Shown piece after piece: positions 1 through 8,894 of a stretch of DNA of 64,000 nucleotides (positions within the stretch are counted from its first letter, which is position 1; every line of letters starts with the position of its first letter). This stretch comes from Paenibacillus sp. J23TS9. Its GTDB lineage: Bacteria; Bacillota; Bacilli; Paenibacillales; Paenibacillaceae. Under the pieces are notes generated by a model. It searched no databases, was not told the DNA's origin, and saw only the letters and a program-made list of their open reading frames with translations. Where the stretch lies: positions 248,001 through 312,000 of the forward strand of contig NZ_BOSG01000002.1 in assembly GCF_018403225.1 (NCBI RefSeq). Reading direction: 5' to 3'. The translations under genes and the position numbers were made by a program.

Positions 1-309
1 GCCGCCGCTCTCCACAAAAATGAGCTCGACATCCGGGTGTTTTTCTTTCAGTTCATCGATAGCAGCAAAATTCATTGAAGCATCTTCGCGGATGGCTGTA
101 TGAGGACATCCACCTGTTTCGACACCAATAATGCGATCAGCAGGCAAAACCCCATTGGCCATCAAAAATTTGGCATCCTCTTTGGTATAGATATCATTTG
201 TCACCACTGCCATGCTGATTTCATTCTCAAGATGCCGGGTCAATTTTTCAACGAGCATGGTTTTTCCGGCTCCAACCGGTCCTCCAACCCCAATTTTAAT
301 CGGTTCCAT
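1..309 (-). CDS. ureG: Urease accessory GTPase UreG (N-terminal part, cut by window edge)
   Basis: Encodes the first 103 residues of UreG, the SIMIBI-class GTPase that drives GTP-dependent nickel delivery to apo-urease together with UreF and UreD/UreH. The P-loop GGPVGAGKT lies near residues 8-16, followed by [10 protein letters not shown] and the [16 protein letters not shown] segment carrying the conserved Cys-Pro-His metal site. The ATG at 309 lies 27 bp after the ureF stop, so it is the next gene in the urease operon. The remaining C-terminal half lies outside the window. Family assignment is very secure. Confidence 0.97.
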   Translation of the reverse strand, partial: MEPIKIGVGGPVGAGKTMLVEKLTRHLENEISMAVVTNDIYTKEDAKFLMANGVLPADRIIGVETGGCPHTAIREDASMNFAAIDELKEKHPDVELIFVESGG

Positions 310-336
310 TATAAACACTTCTTTCTATAGTTATAT

Positions 337-1023
337 TTAAGACATGAAGATTCGAATATTTACACGTTCATGTTTCATTTGTGATAATTCCAGACCGGGT
401 GAAATGATTCCAAAATCCTCTTCATCCAGACTCTCGATTTTTTCTGTGGCCTCCGTTAATACATCCTGAAATTGCTGGATCGTTTTCTGACCAGCCGTCT
501 GGCCCAGAGGGATAGCCCGTACTGCATTTTGCACAAGACTGGAAATAACGGAATACAAATAATATAAAATGGTGGTTGATCGTGAAACTCCGAGATGATG
601 CCCAATCATCGTAAATACGATCGCCGGATGACCGAAGCATTGCTTCTTATTGATCCGTTCCCGATACAAAGAAAGGACAGGCACTTCATACAACGATCCT
701 ACGAGATTTAACATCCGATCGCCCATTTTTTGTGTACCTTCCCTCGTTTCACGAGGCAGGTTTTGTACGGTCAGCATGCGGTCCAGCTTCCACACGGTTT
801 CAAGGTTTCCATCCTGCAGCGCATCAAATACAAGGCGAGAAGCAAGCCCATCGGAATGGACAAGCTGCTCGTTTACATATACATGCAGCCACTCGGACAA
901 TGTCGTTTGATCATGTACTTGATCTTCTTGAATATAACTCTCAAGACCATAGGAATGACTAAAGGCGCCTGTCGGAAAGTTCGAATCACACAGCTGAAAT
1001 AATGAGAGAGCGTTCTTATCCAT
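337..1023 (-). CDS. ureF: Urease accessory protein UreF
   Basis: All-alpha cytosolic chaperone of 228 residues, the usual UreF length. It bridges the urease apoprotein-UreD complex to UreG and gates GTP hydrolysis during nickel insertion. Recognisable family segments are the N-terminal [20 protein letters not shown], the central [17 protein letters not shown] and the [11 protein letters not shown] segment. The start overlaps the end of ureE by 8 bp and has only a weak ribosome site, which suggests translational coupling. It sits between ureE and ureG, the standard accessory order. Confidence 0.96.
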   Translation of the reverse strand: MDKNALSLFQLCDSNFPTGAFSHSYGLESYIQEDQVHDQTTLSEWLHVYVNEQLVHSDGLASRLVFDALQDGNLETVWKLDRMLTVQNLPRETREGTQKMGDRMLNLVGSLYEVPVLSLYRERINKKQCFGHPAIVFTMIGHHLGVSRSTTILYYLYSVISSLVQNAVRAIPLGQTAGQKTIQQFQDVLTEATEKIESLDEEDFGIISPGLELSQMKHERVNIRIFMS

Positions 1024-1480
1024 GGCTGTGGCCGATATGACGGAATGCCTGTTTTACTTTCCTCTCTTCCCGTTTAAAGGGGATTTCCAGCTGCTTCAGT
1101 AATTCTTCAACGAGATAATCGTACTGAACCAGCATTTGGTCATCTTCAAATTGGGCCGGGAGATGGCGATTTCCTAATTGATGGGCGATCGTGCCCATTT
1201 CCTTCAAGCTGCGTGGACTTATTGCGATTAAGTCATCGGAGAGGACATCAATCATAATGATATTTTTCTCATCCATGAACAAAATGTCTCCGGCCACAAG
1301 ATCGCGCTGATCTTTCAAGCGGATACCTATTTCTTTACCATGATCTGATTTAACCCGTTGGATTCGTTTTACTAAATCAGCGCTTTCCAGGTAAACCTTT
1401 TCAATGTGGCGCTTTCCGACTTCCTCTTTGTCCAGGCTTTCAATATTCGTTACGATGTTTTCAATAATCAATGTCTTCAC
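1016..1480 (-). CDS. ureE: Urease accessory nickel metallochaperone UreE
   Basis: A 154-residue UreE, the dimeric nickel-binding chaperone that hands Ni(II) to the UreG/UreF/UreD complex. The N-terminal peptide-binding domain is followed by the metal-binding domain with [18 protein letters not shown], which contains the conserved interface histidine. The C-terminal tail is short, ending HIGHSHG. It therefore has a modest His cluster rather than the long His-rich tail of Klebsiella UreE. One base separates the ureC stop from its start region. It is co-transcribed with the structural genes. Confidence 0.95.
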   Translation of the reverse strand: MKTLIIENIVTNIESLDKEEVGKRHIEKVYLESADLVKRIQRVKSDHGKEIGIRLKDQRDLVAGDILFMDEKNIIMIDVLSDDLIAISPRSLKEMGTIAHQLGNRHLPAQFEDDQMLVQYDYLVEELLKQLEIPFKREERKVKQAFRHIGHSHG

Positions 1481-1481
1481 C

Positions 1482-3203
1482 TCAAAATAAGAAATAGCGT
1501 TGCCCCATTGGTACTTTATCTACAGGATCACATGTAATTAACTCCCCGTTCACTCTCACTTCATAGGTTTGCGGGTCAACCGTAATCTCAGGTGTTTCGA
1601 AATTCAGCTTCATATCTTTTTTCGTTAATGTTCTTATACCATGAACCGGGAGAATGATTTTCTCCAAGCCAAGCCGCTCGTGGACTTTAAGATCAAAGGC
1701 GGACTGCGAAATAAAGGTGATAGAGCTTCTGGAAAGAGCCTTTCCATATTGAGCATACATCGGACGATAGATGACAGGTTGTGGTGTTGGGATCGATGCA
1801 TTGGCATCCCCCATCAAGCTTTGAACAACCATGCCATTTTTAATAATCATTTCGGGCTTCACTCCGAAAAATGCAGGTGACCAAATGACAAGGTCAGCCA
1901 TTTTTCCGATTTCAATCGAACCCACATGCTCAGAAATTCCATGGGTAATCGCCGGGTTAATCGTATATTTGGCAACATAACGTTTGGCACGGTTATTATC
2001 CGAAAGCTCACTGTCACCTTGCATCGTTCCCCGTTGTTTTTTCATTTTGTCAGCGGTTTGCCATGTCCGTAAAATGACTTCGCCAATTCGTCCCATAGCC
2101 TGAGCATCCGAGCTGACCATACTAAATACGCCCATATCTTGAAGGATATCTTCTGCAGCAATGGTTTCGCGCCGAATACGTGAGTCTGCAAAAGCAAGAT
2201 CCTCGGGAATGGATGGATTCAAATGGTGACACACCATCAGCATATCTAAATGCTCATCTATCGTATTCACCGTATAAGGCAGCGTCGGATTTGTAGATGA
2301 AGGAAGAACATTCATATAGCTCGCGGATTTGATCAAATCCGGAGCATGTCCCCCGCCCGCTCCTTCCGTATGATACATATGGATCACCCGGTCTTTGATC
2401 GCGGCCATGGTGTTCTCCATAAATCCGCCTTCATTCAAGGTGTCCGCATGAACCGCTACCTGCACATCATACTCATCAGCAACGCTGAGTGCATGGTCAA
2501 GTGCTGATGCTGTTGCTCCCCAGTCCTCATGAACCTTCAGTCCAATCGCCCCGGCCCGAACTTGCTCGGCAAGCGGCTCTTTGGATGCAGCTTGTCCTTT
2601 TCCGGTGAAACCTACGTTAATAGGCATTCCTTCCGCTGCCTCCAGCATGCGATGGATATTCCATTCTCCTGGAGTCACCGTGGTGGCCTTTGATCCCGCA
2701 GCCGGACCCGTTCCGCCTCCGATCAGCGTCGTAAGCCCGGAGGACAATGCTGTTTCAATTTGAGCAGGGTTAATAAAGTGAACATGCGAATCAATGCCGC
2801 CAGCAGTCACGATCATTCCTTCGCCTGCAATGATTTCCGTAGAAGCCCCGATAATGATATCCACATTATCCATCACCAGTGGATTACCGGCTTTCCCGAT
2901 TCCCGCAATTTTCCCGTCGCGAATCCCAATATCAGCTTTGTAAATCCCGGTATAATCCAAAATAATCGCGTTCGTTATCACCACATCCGGAACTCCGTCC
3001 CCACGGGTCACAAGCGGATGCTGACCCATTCCATCCCGGATCACTTTCCCGCCGCCAAAAACGACCTCATCACCATATGTGGTATAGTCCTTTTCGATTC
3101 GGATAATGATATCTGTATCTGCCAGGCGGATCGAATCGCCTGTTGTTGGACCATACATTTGAGAATATTGTTTTCTTGGCATTCTGAAGGTCATTGTTGA
3201 CAC
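1482..3203 (-). CDS. ureC: Urease alpha subunit UreC (catalytic)
   Basis: Catalytic subunit of nickel urease, hydrolysing urea to ammonia and carbamate. At 573 residues it has the normal length. Visible active-site blocks include [12 protein letters not shown] (first His pair), [19 protein letters not shown] (carbamylated Lys and Ni ligand), [16 protein letters not shown] (catalytic His on the mobile flap) and [13 protein letters not shown] (Ni-ligand Asp). The last block has Ala where enterobacterial urease has Ser. The start overlaps ureB by 13 bp. The conserved nickel ligands and catalytic residues checked here are present, so an active enzyme is expected. Confidence 0.99.
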   Translation of the reverse strand: MSTMTFRMPRKQYSQMYGPTTGDSIRLADTDIIIRIEKDYTTYGDEVVFGGGKVIRDGMGQHPLVTRGDGVPDVVITNAIILDYTGIYKADIGIRDGKIAGIGKAGNPLVMDNVDIIIGASTEIIAGEGMIVTAGGIDSHVHFINPAQIETALSSGLTTLIGGGTGPAAGSKATTVTPGEWNIHRMLEAAEGMPINVGFTGKGQAASKEPLAEQVRAGAIGLKVHEDWGATASALDHALSVADEYDVQVAVHADTLNEGGFMENTMAAIKDRVIHMYHTEGAGGGHAPDLIKSASYMNVLPSSTNPTLPYTVNTIDEHLDMLMVCHHLNPSIPEDLAFADSRIRRETIAAEDILQDMGVFSMVSSDAQAMGRIGEVILRTWQTADKMKKQRGTMQGDSELSDNNRAKRYVAKYTINPAITHGISEHVGSIEIGKMADLVIWSPAFFGVKPEMIIKNGMVVQSLMGDANASIPTPQPVIYRPMYAQYGKALSRSSITFISQSAFDLKVHERLGLEKIILPVHGIRTLTKKDMKLNFETPEITVDPQTYEVRVNGELITCDPVDKVPMGQRYFLF

Positions 3204-3514
3204 CCGCTTTCCACGGATCCATCCGTTTTATTGTTAAAACCATAGACACGGCGCTCTCCGGCAAAACAAACCAGTTCTACTTCTTTTTCATCACCAGGTT
3301 CAAATCGGACCGCCGCACCCGCCGGAATGTTCAAATGCTTCCCGAAGCCTTCATCCCGTTGGAACTGAAGAGCCTCGTTGACTTCATAAAAGTGAAAGTG
3401 AGATCCTACTTGCACTGGACGATCCCCGGTATTTTTTACAGTAATTCTCGAGGCGAGTCTTCCAACATTGCAGATAATATCTTCATCTTGTAAAAAAATT
3501 TGTCCAGGTTCCAT
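3191..3514 (-). CDS. ureB: Urease beta subunit UreB
   Basis: Non-catalytic beta subunit of urease, 107 residues, forming the (alpha-beta-gamma)3 assembly with UreC and UreA. Signature segments are the N-terminal [14 protein letters not shown], the central [14 protein letters not shown] and [25 protein letters not shown] near the C-terminus. The gene lies between ureA and ureC and its 3' end overlaps ureC by 13 bp. Separate small ureA and ureB genes are the usual arrangement in Bacillales, in contrast to the fused UreAB of Helicobacter. Confidence 0.98.
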   Translation of the reverse strand: MEPGQIFLQDEDIICNVGRLASRITVKNTGDRPVQVGSHFHFYEVNEALQFQRDEGFGKHLNIPAGAAVRFEPGDEKEVELVCFAGERRVYGFNNKTDGSVESGCQQ

Positions 3515-3535
3515 TTGAATATTCCTCCTATCGCT

Positions 3536-3838
3536 TTATCTAATCGGATTATGTACGGTCACCAATTTGGTCCCGTCGGGAAAAGTGGCTTCGACTTGGA
3601 TATCGTGAATCATTTCGGGAATACCTTCCATCACATCTTCACGAGACAAAATGGTTGCACCGAATTCCATCAATTCAGCAACGGTTCGTCCATCCCGTGC
3701 GCCTTCCAATACTTCATAGGTTATAAAGGCAATGGCTTCAGGATGGTTTAGTTTAAGCCCTCTTTCCTTTCTTCGTCTCGCAAGGTCAGCAGCAACCACA
3801 ATCAAAAGCTTGTCAATCTCACGCGGTAACAATTGCAT
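3536..3838 (-). CDS. ureA: Urease gamma subunit UreA
   Basis: Gamma subunit of urease, 100 residues, the standard length. The chain begins [20 protein letters not shown] and contains the family blocks [27 protein letters not shown] and [18 protein letters not shown]. It is the first gene of the operon. An AAGGAGGC-type ribosome site lies just upstream of the ATG, and the shared intergenic region with the divergent urea channel holds several repeats that may be operators. Confidence 0.98.
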   Translation of the reverse strand: MQLLPREIDKLLIVVAADLARRRKERGLKLNHPEAIAFITYEVLEGARDGRTVAELMEFGATILSREDVMEGIPEMIHDIQVEATFPDGTKLVTVHNPIR

Positions 3839-3926
3839 GATTTTTAGCCTCCTTATTTTTATTTATGAACACTTTTAAATCACTGAAATTTCAACTTGGG
3901 CACACCATAATTTTGCAAAATACAAC

Positions 3927-3964
3927 ATCGCAGCGATAATTATTGATTTGATTAGATCGCAGCG
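3927..3964. repeat. Direct repeat ATCGCAGCG between ureA and the urea channel gene
   Basis: The nine bases ATCGCAGCG occur at 3927-3935 and again at 3956-3964, 29 bp apart, each followed by an AT-rich TAAT/TATT run. They lie between the divergent ureA and urea channel genes. The spacing is close to three helical turns, which would fit a regulator binding both copies on one DNA face. No known regulator is recognised from the motif. Confidence 0.5.
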
Positions 3965-3982
3965 TTATTATATCATATTTTA

Positions 3983-4020
3983 TATATATAACAAAATACA
4001 TATTAAATTTGTTATATATA
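3983..4020. promoter_or_regulatory. 13-bp perfect inverted repeat upstream of the urea channel gene
   Basis: TATATATAACAAA at 3983-3995 is exactly reverse-complementary to TTTGTTATATATA at 4008-4020, with a 12-base spacer. It lies about 95 bp upstream of the channel start. The arms are AT-rich, so chance contributes, but the AACAAA/TTTGTT portion is informative. Likely a regulator site; the binding protein is unknown. Confidence 0.45.
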
Positions 4021-4026
4021 ATAATA
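4010..4026 (+). promoter_or_regulatory. GlnR/TnrA-like box
   Basis: TGTTA-N7-TAATA matches the nitrogen regulator box TGTNA-N7-TNACA with one mismatch. It shares the right arm of the 13-bp inverted repeat. GlnR/TnrA control of urease and urea uptake is known in Bacillales, so the position is plausible. The AT-rich setting makes the match weak evidence on its own. Confidence 0.35.
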
Positions 4027-4112
4027 TCCTGTATTTTTCCTTCAAATCCCCCGAAATGCTGAAGGAGGTTGATTGGCAGAAATCGCCCAATACTCTAACT
4101 AAGGAGATAATA

Positions 4113-5054
4113 ATGCAAAAAGACAATCGAATTTCATTACGTGAGGGAGCGTTTTTTTCTTTCATTTCCACAGCCTTTAAAGGCATCTCCCAAGTCATCT
4201 TGATTGAAAATGCTGTGACAGGACTTATTATCCTTGTAGCCATAATGGTTTCCTCTGTTTCGATCGGTATGATTGCATTGCTTTCTGCATGTATAGCCAC
4301 TTTCATCGGCCGATTCGGAGGAACGGATAAAACCATTGTCAATCAAGGACTGCTTGGGTATAACTCAGTACTAGCCGGAATCGCCTTAGCCTTAAATCTG
4401 GAGGGGGGATGGCGCTGGGCCATCGCTTTAGCTGGCGCTGCAGTGGCAGCCCTTTTTACCGCCGCTATGATGCATTGGATACGAAACTCGCAAATGCCGG
4501 TTCTTACATTTCCCTACATAATAATGACTTGGTTTCTGCTGCTTGCCTCTTACCGGCTTAGCACGTTCCAATTAAGTTCGAATCTCGTTCCGCAGGATCT
4601 TTCACATTGGAAGCTTCAACCCGGAGGTACCATCGATTGGATTCATGGCTTGGTGAATGGGATTGGACAAGTATACTTCCAGGACAGTTTATGGTCTGGG
4701 ATTTTGATTTTACTCGGCGTGTTTTGGGCCAGTTGGAGGCTGGGTTTATATGCCGTCTTAGGATCCGTTATTGCATGGTTAGCCGCCTATGGATTAGGCG
4801 CAGAAATTACATTGATGAATTTAGGGCTTTATGGATTCAATGCCGTTTTGACCATTCTGGCCGTCGCTGCCGTGTTTGATGCGAAGAGCCGCATAGCGCC
4901 GCTGACAGGACTCATTGCCGCCGCTATAACGGTACCTGTTACGGCCAGCATAGACACATGGCTGTTGCCTTATGGGCTCCCTACGCTCACGATGCCATTT
5001 GTTCTAGTCACATGGCTTCTGCTGGCCGCAAGGAAAGTCATTCCGAAACTATAA
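4113..5054 (+). CDS. Urea transporter (UT family channel)
   Basis: Predicted inner-membrane urea channel of 313 residues with about ten hydrophobic segments. Two related blocks reveal the internal two-fold repeat of the UT family: GLLGYNSVLAGIALAL in the first half and GLYGFNAVLTILAVAAVF in the second. Each is followed by a threonine/proline-containing segment. Start chosen at the ATG preceded by AAGGAG at 4101-4106; the longer frame upstream is AT-rich non-coding sequence. The gene diverges from ureABCEFG, so uptake and hydrolysis of urea are encoded side by side. The named homologue in Bacillus cereus-type genomes is often called yut. Confidence 0.9.
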   Translation: MQKDNRISLREGAFFSFISTAFKGISQVILIENAVTGLIILVAIMVSSVSIGMIALLSACIATFIGRFGGTDKTIVNQGLLGYNSVLAGIALALNLEGGWRWAIALAGAAVAALFTAAMMHWIRNSQMPVLTFPYIIMTWFLLLASYRLSTFQLSSNLVPQDLSHWKLQPGGTIDWIHGLVNGIGQVYFQDSLWSGILILLGVFWASWRLGLYAVLGSVIAWLAAYGLGAEITLMNLGLYGFNAVLTILAVAAVFDAKSRIAPLTGLIAAAITVPVTASIDTWLLPYGLPTLTMPFVLVTWLLLAARKVIPKL

Positions 5055-5062
5055 AATAACCG

Positions 5063-5090
5063 AAAAAAGGGACCTCACCGTCCCTTTTTT
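5063..5090. terminator. Bidirectional rho-independent terminator
   Basis: The stem AAAAAAGGGAC/GTCCCTTTTTT closes over the 6-base loop CTCACC. It has a T-tract on either strand, so it can serve both the urea channel gene and the convergent small gene downstream. Confidence 0.9.
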
Positions 5091-5098
5091 CATTCTAT

Positions 5099-5320
5099 TT
5101 ATGACAAGTGATCCTGCATTCTCTCATGGACTTCAGATTCCACATCATCCAAATGCTCTTCCGCAAGGTCATTTTGAGGATGCGGATTAAACCAGGAAAT
5201 TTCTCCATTATGATATAGCCCTTTATATTCATTTCCTTGATAATTCAAAGAAAACTGATGCCTTTCGTGAACTTGATCTTCGAATAAAGGCTTGATAACA
5301 TCAAAGTTTTCAAACAACAC
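5099..5320 (-). CDS. Small acidic conserved protein (DUF5342-like)
   Basis: A cytosolic acidic protein of about 73 residues. It has a HERHQFSLNYQGNEYKGLYH segment, then GEISWFNPHPQNDL and an acidic His-containing tail. This resembles the uncharacterised DUF5342 family of Bacillales; the match is from memory of the family pattern and no function is known. The frame opens at a TTG directly abutting GGGAGG, so the GTG six bases further in (5320) is preferred because it has normal spacing. It converges on the urea channel gene, sharing the terminator between them. Confidence 0.7.
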   Translation of the reverse strand: MLFENFDVIKPLFEDQVHERHQFSLNYQGNEYKGLYHNGEISWFNPHPQNDLAEEHLDDVESEVHERMQDHLS

Positions 5321-5523
5321 AAACAACCTCCCATATTGGTAATCACTTTCATCATCATGCCCTTTTTTTAGTATTTTTACCTCTTTTCGACAAGAATAAT
5401 CCTTTCATATCAAAATCCATTTTCGCCTCTTGCCGTGCAAGTCTCGCTTGCCCGTTGTTTGCATAGGCGCGGACATCGGTTTTATACTGTACATGAATGC
5501 AATTATTACGGAGGTGGAATGGG

Positions 5524-6048
5524 ATGAGTGATGTAATCAACGAGAGTCAGATCGGAGCAGAATATTTGCGGATTGTGAACGTAAAGTTCGCTGAGCTTAA
5601 AAAGTCGGCAGAGAAGGCGATCGCCCAGGTTTCCGATGATTTCAAATTGAACTGGGCCCCGAATGAAGAATCCAACAGCATCGCGGTTATCGTCAAGCAT
5701 ATCAGCGGCAATATGATTTCTCGCTGGACGGATTTTCTCACATCAGACGGCGAAAAACCCGGCCGGGACCGGGATGAGGAGTTTGAAGGCATGATCGAGT
5801 CCAAGGAAGAACTCCTATCGGTATGGAATCGCGGCTGGGATGTCTTTCTGCAGACTCTCTCGGAGCTGAAGAGCGAGGACCTGCTCGGAACCGTTTATAT
5901 CCGGCAGCAGCCTCACTCGGTACTGGAAGCCATCGAGCGCCAAATGTCGCATTACTCAAGCCATGTTGGCCAAATCATCTATGCCGCCAAAATGATCCAG
6001 GGCGATGACTGGCAGACGCTCACCATTCCGCGGAGAAAGAAAGCATAA
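5524..6048 (+). CDS. DinB/DUF1572-type four-helix protein
   Basis: A 174-residue protein of the DinB-like superfamily, probably DUF1572. These are cytosolic four-helix bundles that bind a divalent metal through three histidines and often act as thiol-dependent transferases. Candidate metal ligands are in AVIVKHISGNM and the C-terminal RQMSHYSSHVGQIIY, which supplies two spaced His residues. The start follows GGAGGTGG at 5510-5517 with 6-base spacing. The specific substrate is unknown. It is flanked by a terminator after its stop and stands alone as a transcription unit. Confidence 0.8.
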   Translation: MSDVINESQIGAEYLRIVNVKFAELKKSAEKAIAQVSDDFKLNWAPNEESNSIAVIVKHISGNMISRWTDFLTSDGEKPGRDRDEEFEGMIESKEELLSVWNRGWDVFLQTLSELKSEDLLGTVYIRQQPHSVLEAIERQMSHYSSHVGQIIYAAKMIQGDDWQTLTIPRRKKA

Positions 6049-6142
6049 TAGCTTTTTTGCCACCGGACTGTCCTTAGAATCAGAGGCATTGATCTGGATT
6101 TTCCCAGTCTATAAATATCAGGAATTTTATTTTATAAAAACC

Positions 6143-6181
6143 AAAAAAAGCCTCCCTGTCCGAGTTTGCGGCGGGGAGGCT
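6143..6181 (-). terminator. Minus-strand terminator
   Basis: AGCCTCCC at 6149-6156 pairs with GGGAGGCT at 6174-6181. Read on the minus strand it is followed by seven T residues. It lies just past the small membrane protein gene at 6196-6423. It may also weaken read-through from the DinB-like gene on the other strand. Confidence 0.8.
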
Positions 6182-6195
6182 GCCTTCGTTTATCA

Positions 6196-6423
6196 TCACA
6201 TTTCACTTTTAATCCCGTTGTTAAGCCGATGTCTTTTCTCCGCCCTCTTCCGGGCCTCAAGCTCCTTCTGCTGATTGATCAGCACCACACCCAGCATAGC
6301 GATTACAATACTAAATCCGACAATGGGCACCAAGAACGGATCTCCACCAGAAAATAAAATCACTATAAAAAGAACAAGTGCCGCACCGCAAAATATACCG
6401 AACCCGGCCATGAATTTTCCCAC
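6196..6423 (-). CDS. Small two-helix membrane protein, unknown function
   Basis: A 75-residue protein with two hydrophobic helices (about residues 5-26 and 31-49) and a highly charged C-terminal tail, QQKELEARKRAEKRH. The topology is probably a hairpin with the basic tail in the cytosol. The start is a GTG preceded by GGGGGAGGG with about 6-base spacing; no better ATG with a ribosome site exists. I do not recognise a named family. A good terminator follows, which supports it as an expressed gene. Confidence 0.65.
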   Translation of the reverse strand: MGKFMAGFGIFCGAALVLFIVILFSGGDPFLVPIVGFSIVIAMLGVVLINQQKELEARKRAEKRHRLNNGIKSEM

Positions 6424-6581
6424 CTGTTTCCCTCCCCCTTTTTAAAAGACCATTTAGAATAATATAAAAACCATCATCAACATACCTTTACCAATAAGTG
6501 AGCACGGCATCTCCCTGTAACCTTTTTAGTGGCTGACGACTATGCTGTAGCAAGGATTATAATGGGCAAGGAGAGAACCAA

Positions 6582-7055
6582 ATGATGAAACCGGAATATT
6601 CCTTTATCCATGCCCGGCTGAAGTCGGGAAGATATACGATGAACAAGCTGGCATCCGCAGGCCTGACACTGATGATGCTTATGCTGCTGTCACGTGTGCT
6701 GCCAATGCAGGAGACCCCTTGGGGCGCGCAGAGCGACGATCTTCTCATTTCGCCGGAAGTATGGGTCTACAGCTATGCCATGCTGATTTCCATTGCATCG
6801 GACGCGATACTGGCCGTGCTGCCCCCGCTAAACCGTCTGAAGCAGGCTTCCTTGTATGCGGCGGCTGCCTACACTGCCTTTTACTGCCTGTTTATCAGAA
6901 CGCCGGAGTTTGACGGATACCCGGAGCTGGCAGCAGCAGCGGGCGTATGCACCATACTGATCTTCTTCACAGGCAAACGCATCTTCTCCGACCATTCCTT
7001 GTTCACGCCTTTGTTTGCGCTTGTCGTTCCGCTGATTTGCCTGTTTTTTTTGTAG
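6582..7055 (+). CDS. Multi-pass membrane protein, unknown function
   Basis: A 157-residue protein with about four to five hydrophobic segments: LASAGLTLMMLMLLSRVL, the YSYAMLISIASDAILAVLP stretch, the YAAAAYTAFYCLF stretch, LAAAAGVCTILIFF and the C-terminal FTPLFALVVPLICLFFL. The start follows AAGGAGAG at 6568-6575. A TATAAT at 6558-6563 could be its -10 box, though then the ribosome site lies very near the transcript start. No catalytic motifs are visible and I do not recognise the family. Confidence 0.65.
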   Translation: MMKPEYSFIHARLKSGRYTMNKLASAGLTLMMLMLLSRVLPMQETPWGAQSDDLLISPEVWVYSYAMLISIASDAILAVLPPLNRLKQASLYAAAAYTAFYCLFIRTPEFDGYPELAAAAGVCTILIFFTGKRIFSDHSLFTPLFALVVPLICLFFL

Positions 7056-7088
7056 TCACTTATAGACTATGCGCTCAACATTTGAAGT

Positions 7089-8711
7089 TTAAAGTGCCTC
7101 GATCAGATCGCCTGCGATCAGGGATGACATATGCCCGCGCCGCTCAGCCGCTGTTTCCCCTGCCAATCCGTGCAGATAGACTCCATAAGCGGCTGCCTGC
7201 GGGCCCGTTAATCCTTGGGCAAGCAGGGCGCCAATGATGCCTGTCAATACATCACCAGAGCCGCCTGTCGCCATGCCGGCATTGCCAGTCATATTCACAT
7301 AAGCGGTTCCATTGGGGGCTGCGATGATGGTCCGCGCTCCTTTGAGCACCAGCGTCACCTGATGCGCCGCTGCATAATGAACCGCAGCCGCCATCCGATC
7401 ACGCTGTATTTCCTTGGTGGACAAGCCGGCGAGCCGGGCCATTTCACCCGGATGCGGTGTCAGTACTGTATCCGCTTTTCTGCCTGTCCATGAGGCCATA
7501 TCTTCGCAATCCGCCAACATATTGAGGGCATCGGCGTCCACTACAAGTGGACACTCCGCTCCTTCCCATAGGCTCCGCAACCAACGTCCGTCACCGTCAA
7601 AACGCCCCAGACCAGGGCCAATAGCCAGCACATCCCGGCTCTCGGCAAGCCCAAGCACCGACTCGGCTGAAGCTTCATCCCAGTCCCCGTCCGCAGCGGG
7701 GGCAAGCATGATTTCCGGCGCTGCGCCGGCCATATGCGGCAGCAGCGGTGCGGGCAGCGCCCAGGTTACGAGGCCGCTGCCCGCACGCAGAGCCGCGCGG
7801 CTGCAGAGCAGGCCCGCGCCGCTCATGCGCGGGCTTCCGGCCGCCACAAGCACGTGGCCATACGTGCCTTTGTGGCCGTCCGGCGAGCGGCGGCGCGCGG
7901 TGTCCACGCGCAGGCGGCCGCGCAGCGTGCCTTCGGTCAGCAGGAATGCCAGGCCCTCCTGCTGACTGCATAGCTCCGAGGGTATGCCGATGGAGCGCAC
8001 CACCACTTCCCCGGCGGCTTCCGCGCCGGGGTACTGCGTCAAGCCTCGCTTCAGGAAAGCGAGGCATACCGTCAGCCGCGCCGCTATGCACAGCTGGCTG
8101 ACTTCCCCGGTGTCGGCGTTCACTCCGCTCGGGATGTCCGCCGACACAATTGTTTTGCCGCTGGCATTCGCTGCGGCAATCATGTCTGCATACGCGCCCC
8201 GCGGCTCGCCGTGCGCGCCCGTCCCCAGCAGGGCATCAACAATGCCCGTGCAAGCCCCATAGTCCACGGCATCGCGCCCGTGGACTAGCATAGGGATGCC
8301 AAGAGCCAAGGCAGCTTCCCGCTGAAGCAGGGCATCCCCTTGCAGCTGCTCCGGCGGCAGGGCATACACCACGGTGACGCCAATGCCTGCCTCGCGGAGG
8401 TAACGGGCGGCAACCAATCCGTCGCCGCCGTTATTCCCTTTGCCGGCAAGGATCAGCCAATGCTCATGCTCAGGATTGTCGAGCTCCAAAGCGGCATCTC
8501 CTCTGATCAGGCCGGAATATCCCTCTCCCCGTCCGCCGCCTCCCACTTCATGCCCATCTTCGCGGAATCCTCTCCGCTTACGACACAGCGAGATGATTTC
8601 CTCAGCAATCGCTCTGCCTGCATTCTCCATCAATGCCGCTGAGGGTATCCCGATATCCTCAATGGTGCGGCGATCCAGCTCCCGCATCTGTGCCGAGTTC
8701 ACAATATACAT
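7089..8711 (-). CDS. nnrDE: Bifunctional NAD(P)H-hydrate epimerase / ADP-dependent dehydratase
   Basis: Repairs hydrated NAD(P)H (NADHX/NADPHX). The N-terminal YjeF_N epimerase domain (about residues 1-240) interconverts the R and S hydrates. It shows GKGNNGGDGLVAARYL, DALLGTGAHGEPRG and SADIPSGVNADTGE. The C-terminal ribokinase-like domain (about 260-535) removes water using ADP, with GHKGTYGHVLVAAGS, VLTPHPGEMARL and GNAGMATGGSGDVLTGIIGA. Between the first helix pair and the GKGNNGGDG motif there is an extra Gly-rich and acidic insertion of about 30 residues not usual for the family. The middle of the gene is noticeably more GC-rich than its surroundings. Confidence 0.95.
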   Translation of the reverse strand: MYIVNSAQMRELDRRTIEDIGIPSAALMENAGRAIAEEIISLCRKRRGFREDGHEVGGGGRGEGYSGLIRGDAALELDNPEHEHWLILAGKGNNGGDGLVAARYLREAGIGVTVVYALPPEQLQGDALLQREAALALGIPMLVHGRDAVDYGACTGIVDALLGTGAHGEPRGAYADMIAAANASGKTIVSADIPSGVNADTGEVSQLCIAARLTVCLAFLKRGLTQYPGAEAAGEVVVRSIGIPSELCSQQEGLAFLLTEGTLRGRLRVDTARRRSPDGHKGTYGHVLVAAGSPRMSGAGLLCSRAALRAGSGLVTWALPAPLLPHMAGAAPEIMLAPAADGDWDEASAESVLGLAESRDVLAIGPGLGRFDGDGRWLRSLWEGAECPLVVDADALNMLADCEDMASWTGRKADTVLTPHPGEMARLAGLSTKEIQRDRMAAAVHYAAAHQVTLVLKGARTIIAAPNGTAYVNMTGNAGMATGGSGDVLTGIIGALLAQGLTGPQAAAYGVYLHGLAGETAAERRGHMSSLIAGDLIEAL

Positions 8712-8784
8712 AGACCTTCGCCTCCATGATCTATTTAAAAAAATCCTCGAATTTGGGTATCCGATATTCTATATGATATTCCTA

Positions 8785-8831
8785 CGAAAAAAGGCAGCAT
8801 CGCTTATTATATCTTTAGCGTCCGCTGCCTT
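8785..8831 (-). terminator. Minus-strand terminator
   Basis: AAGGCAGC at 8791-8798 pairs with GCTGCCTT at 8824-8831, with further inner pairing CGCT/AGCG. Read on the minus strand it ends in a T-run. It terminates the NAD(P)-binding protein gene at 8895-9548. Confidence 0.8.
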
Positions 8832-8894
8832 GTCTTCATGTTCGTTTCATTCATCCATAACCCTGTACGATACTAATGTTCAGGAAATAGATTC

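Noticed and set aside
3948..4112. 55-codon N-terminal extension of the urea channel frame
   Set aside because: Very AT-rich, contains the inverted repeat, and the ATG at 4113 has an ideal AAGGAG site and matches the family N-terminus.
7748..8101. Long frames on the plus strand opposite the nnrDE core
   Set aside because: Shadow frames caused by the high GC of the nnrDE codons; they consist of Arg/Ala/Pro-rich translation without family features.
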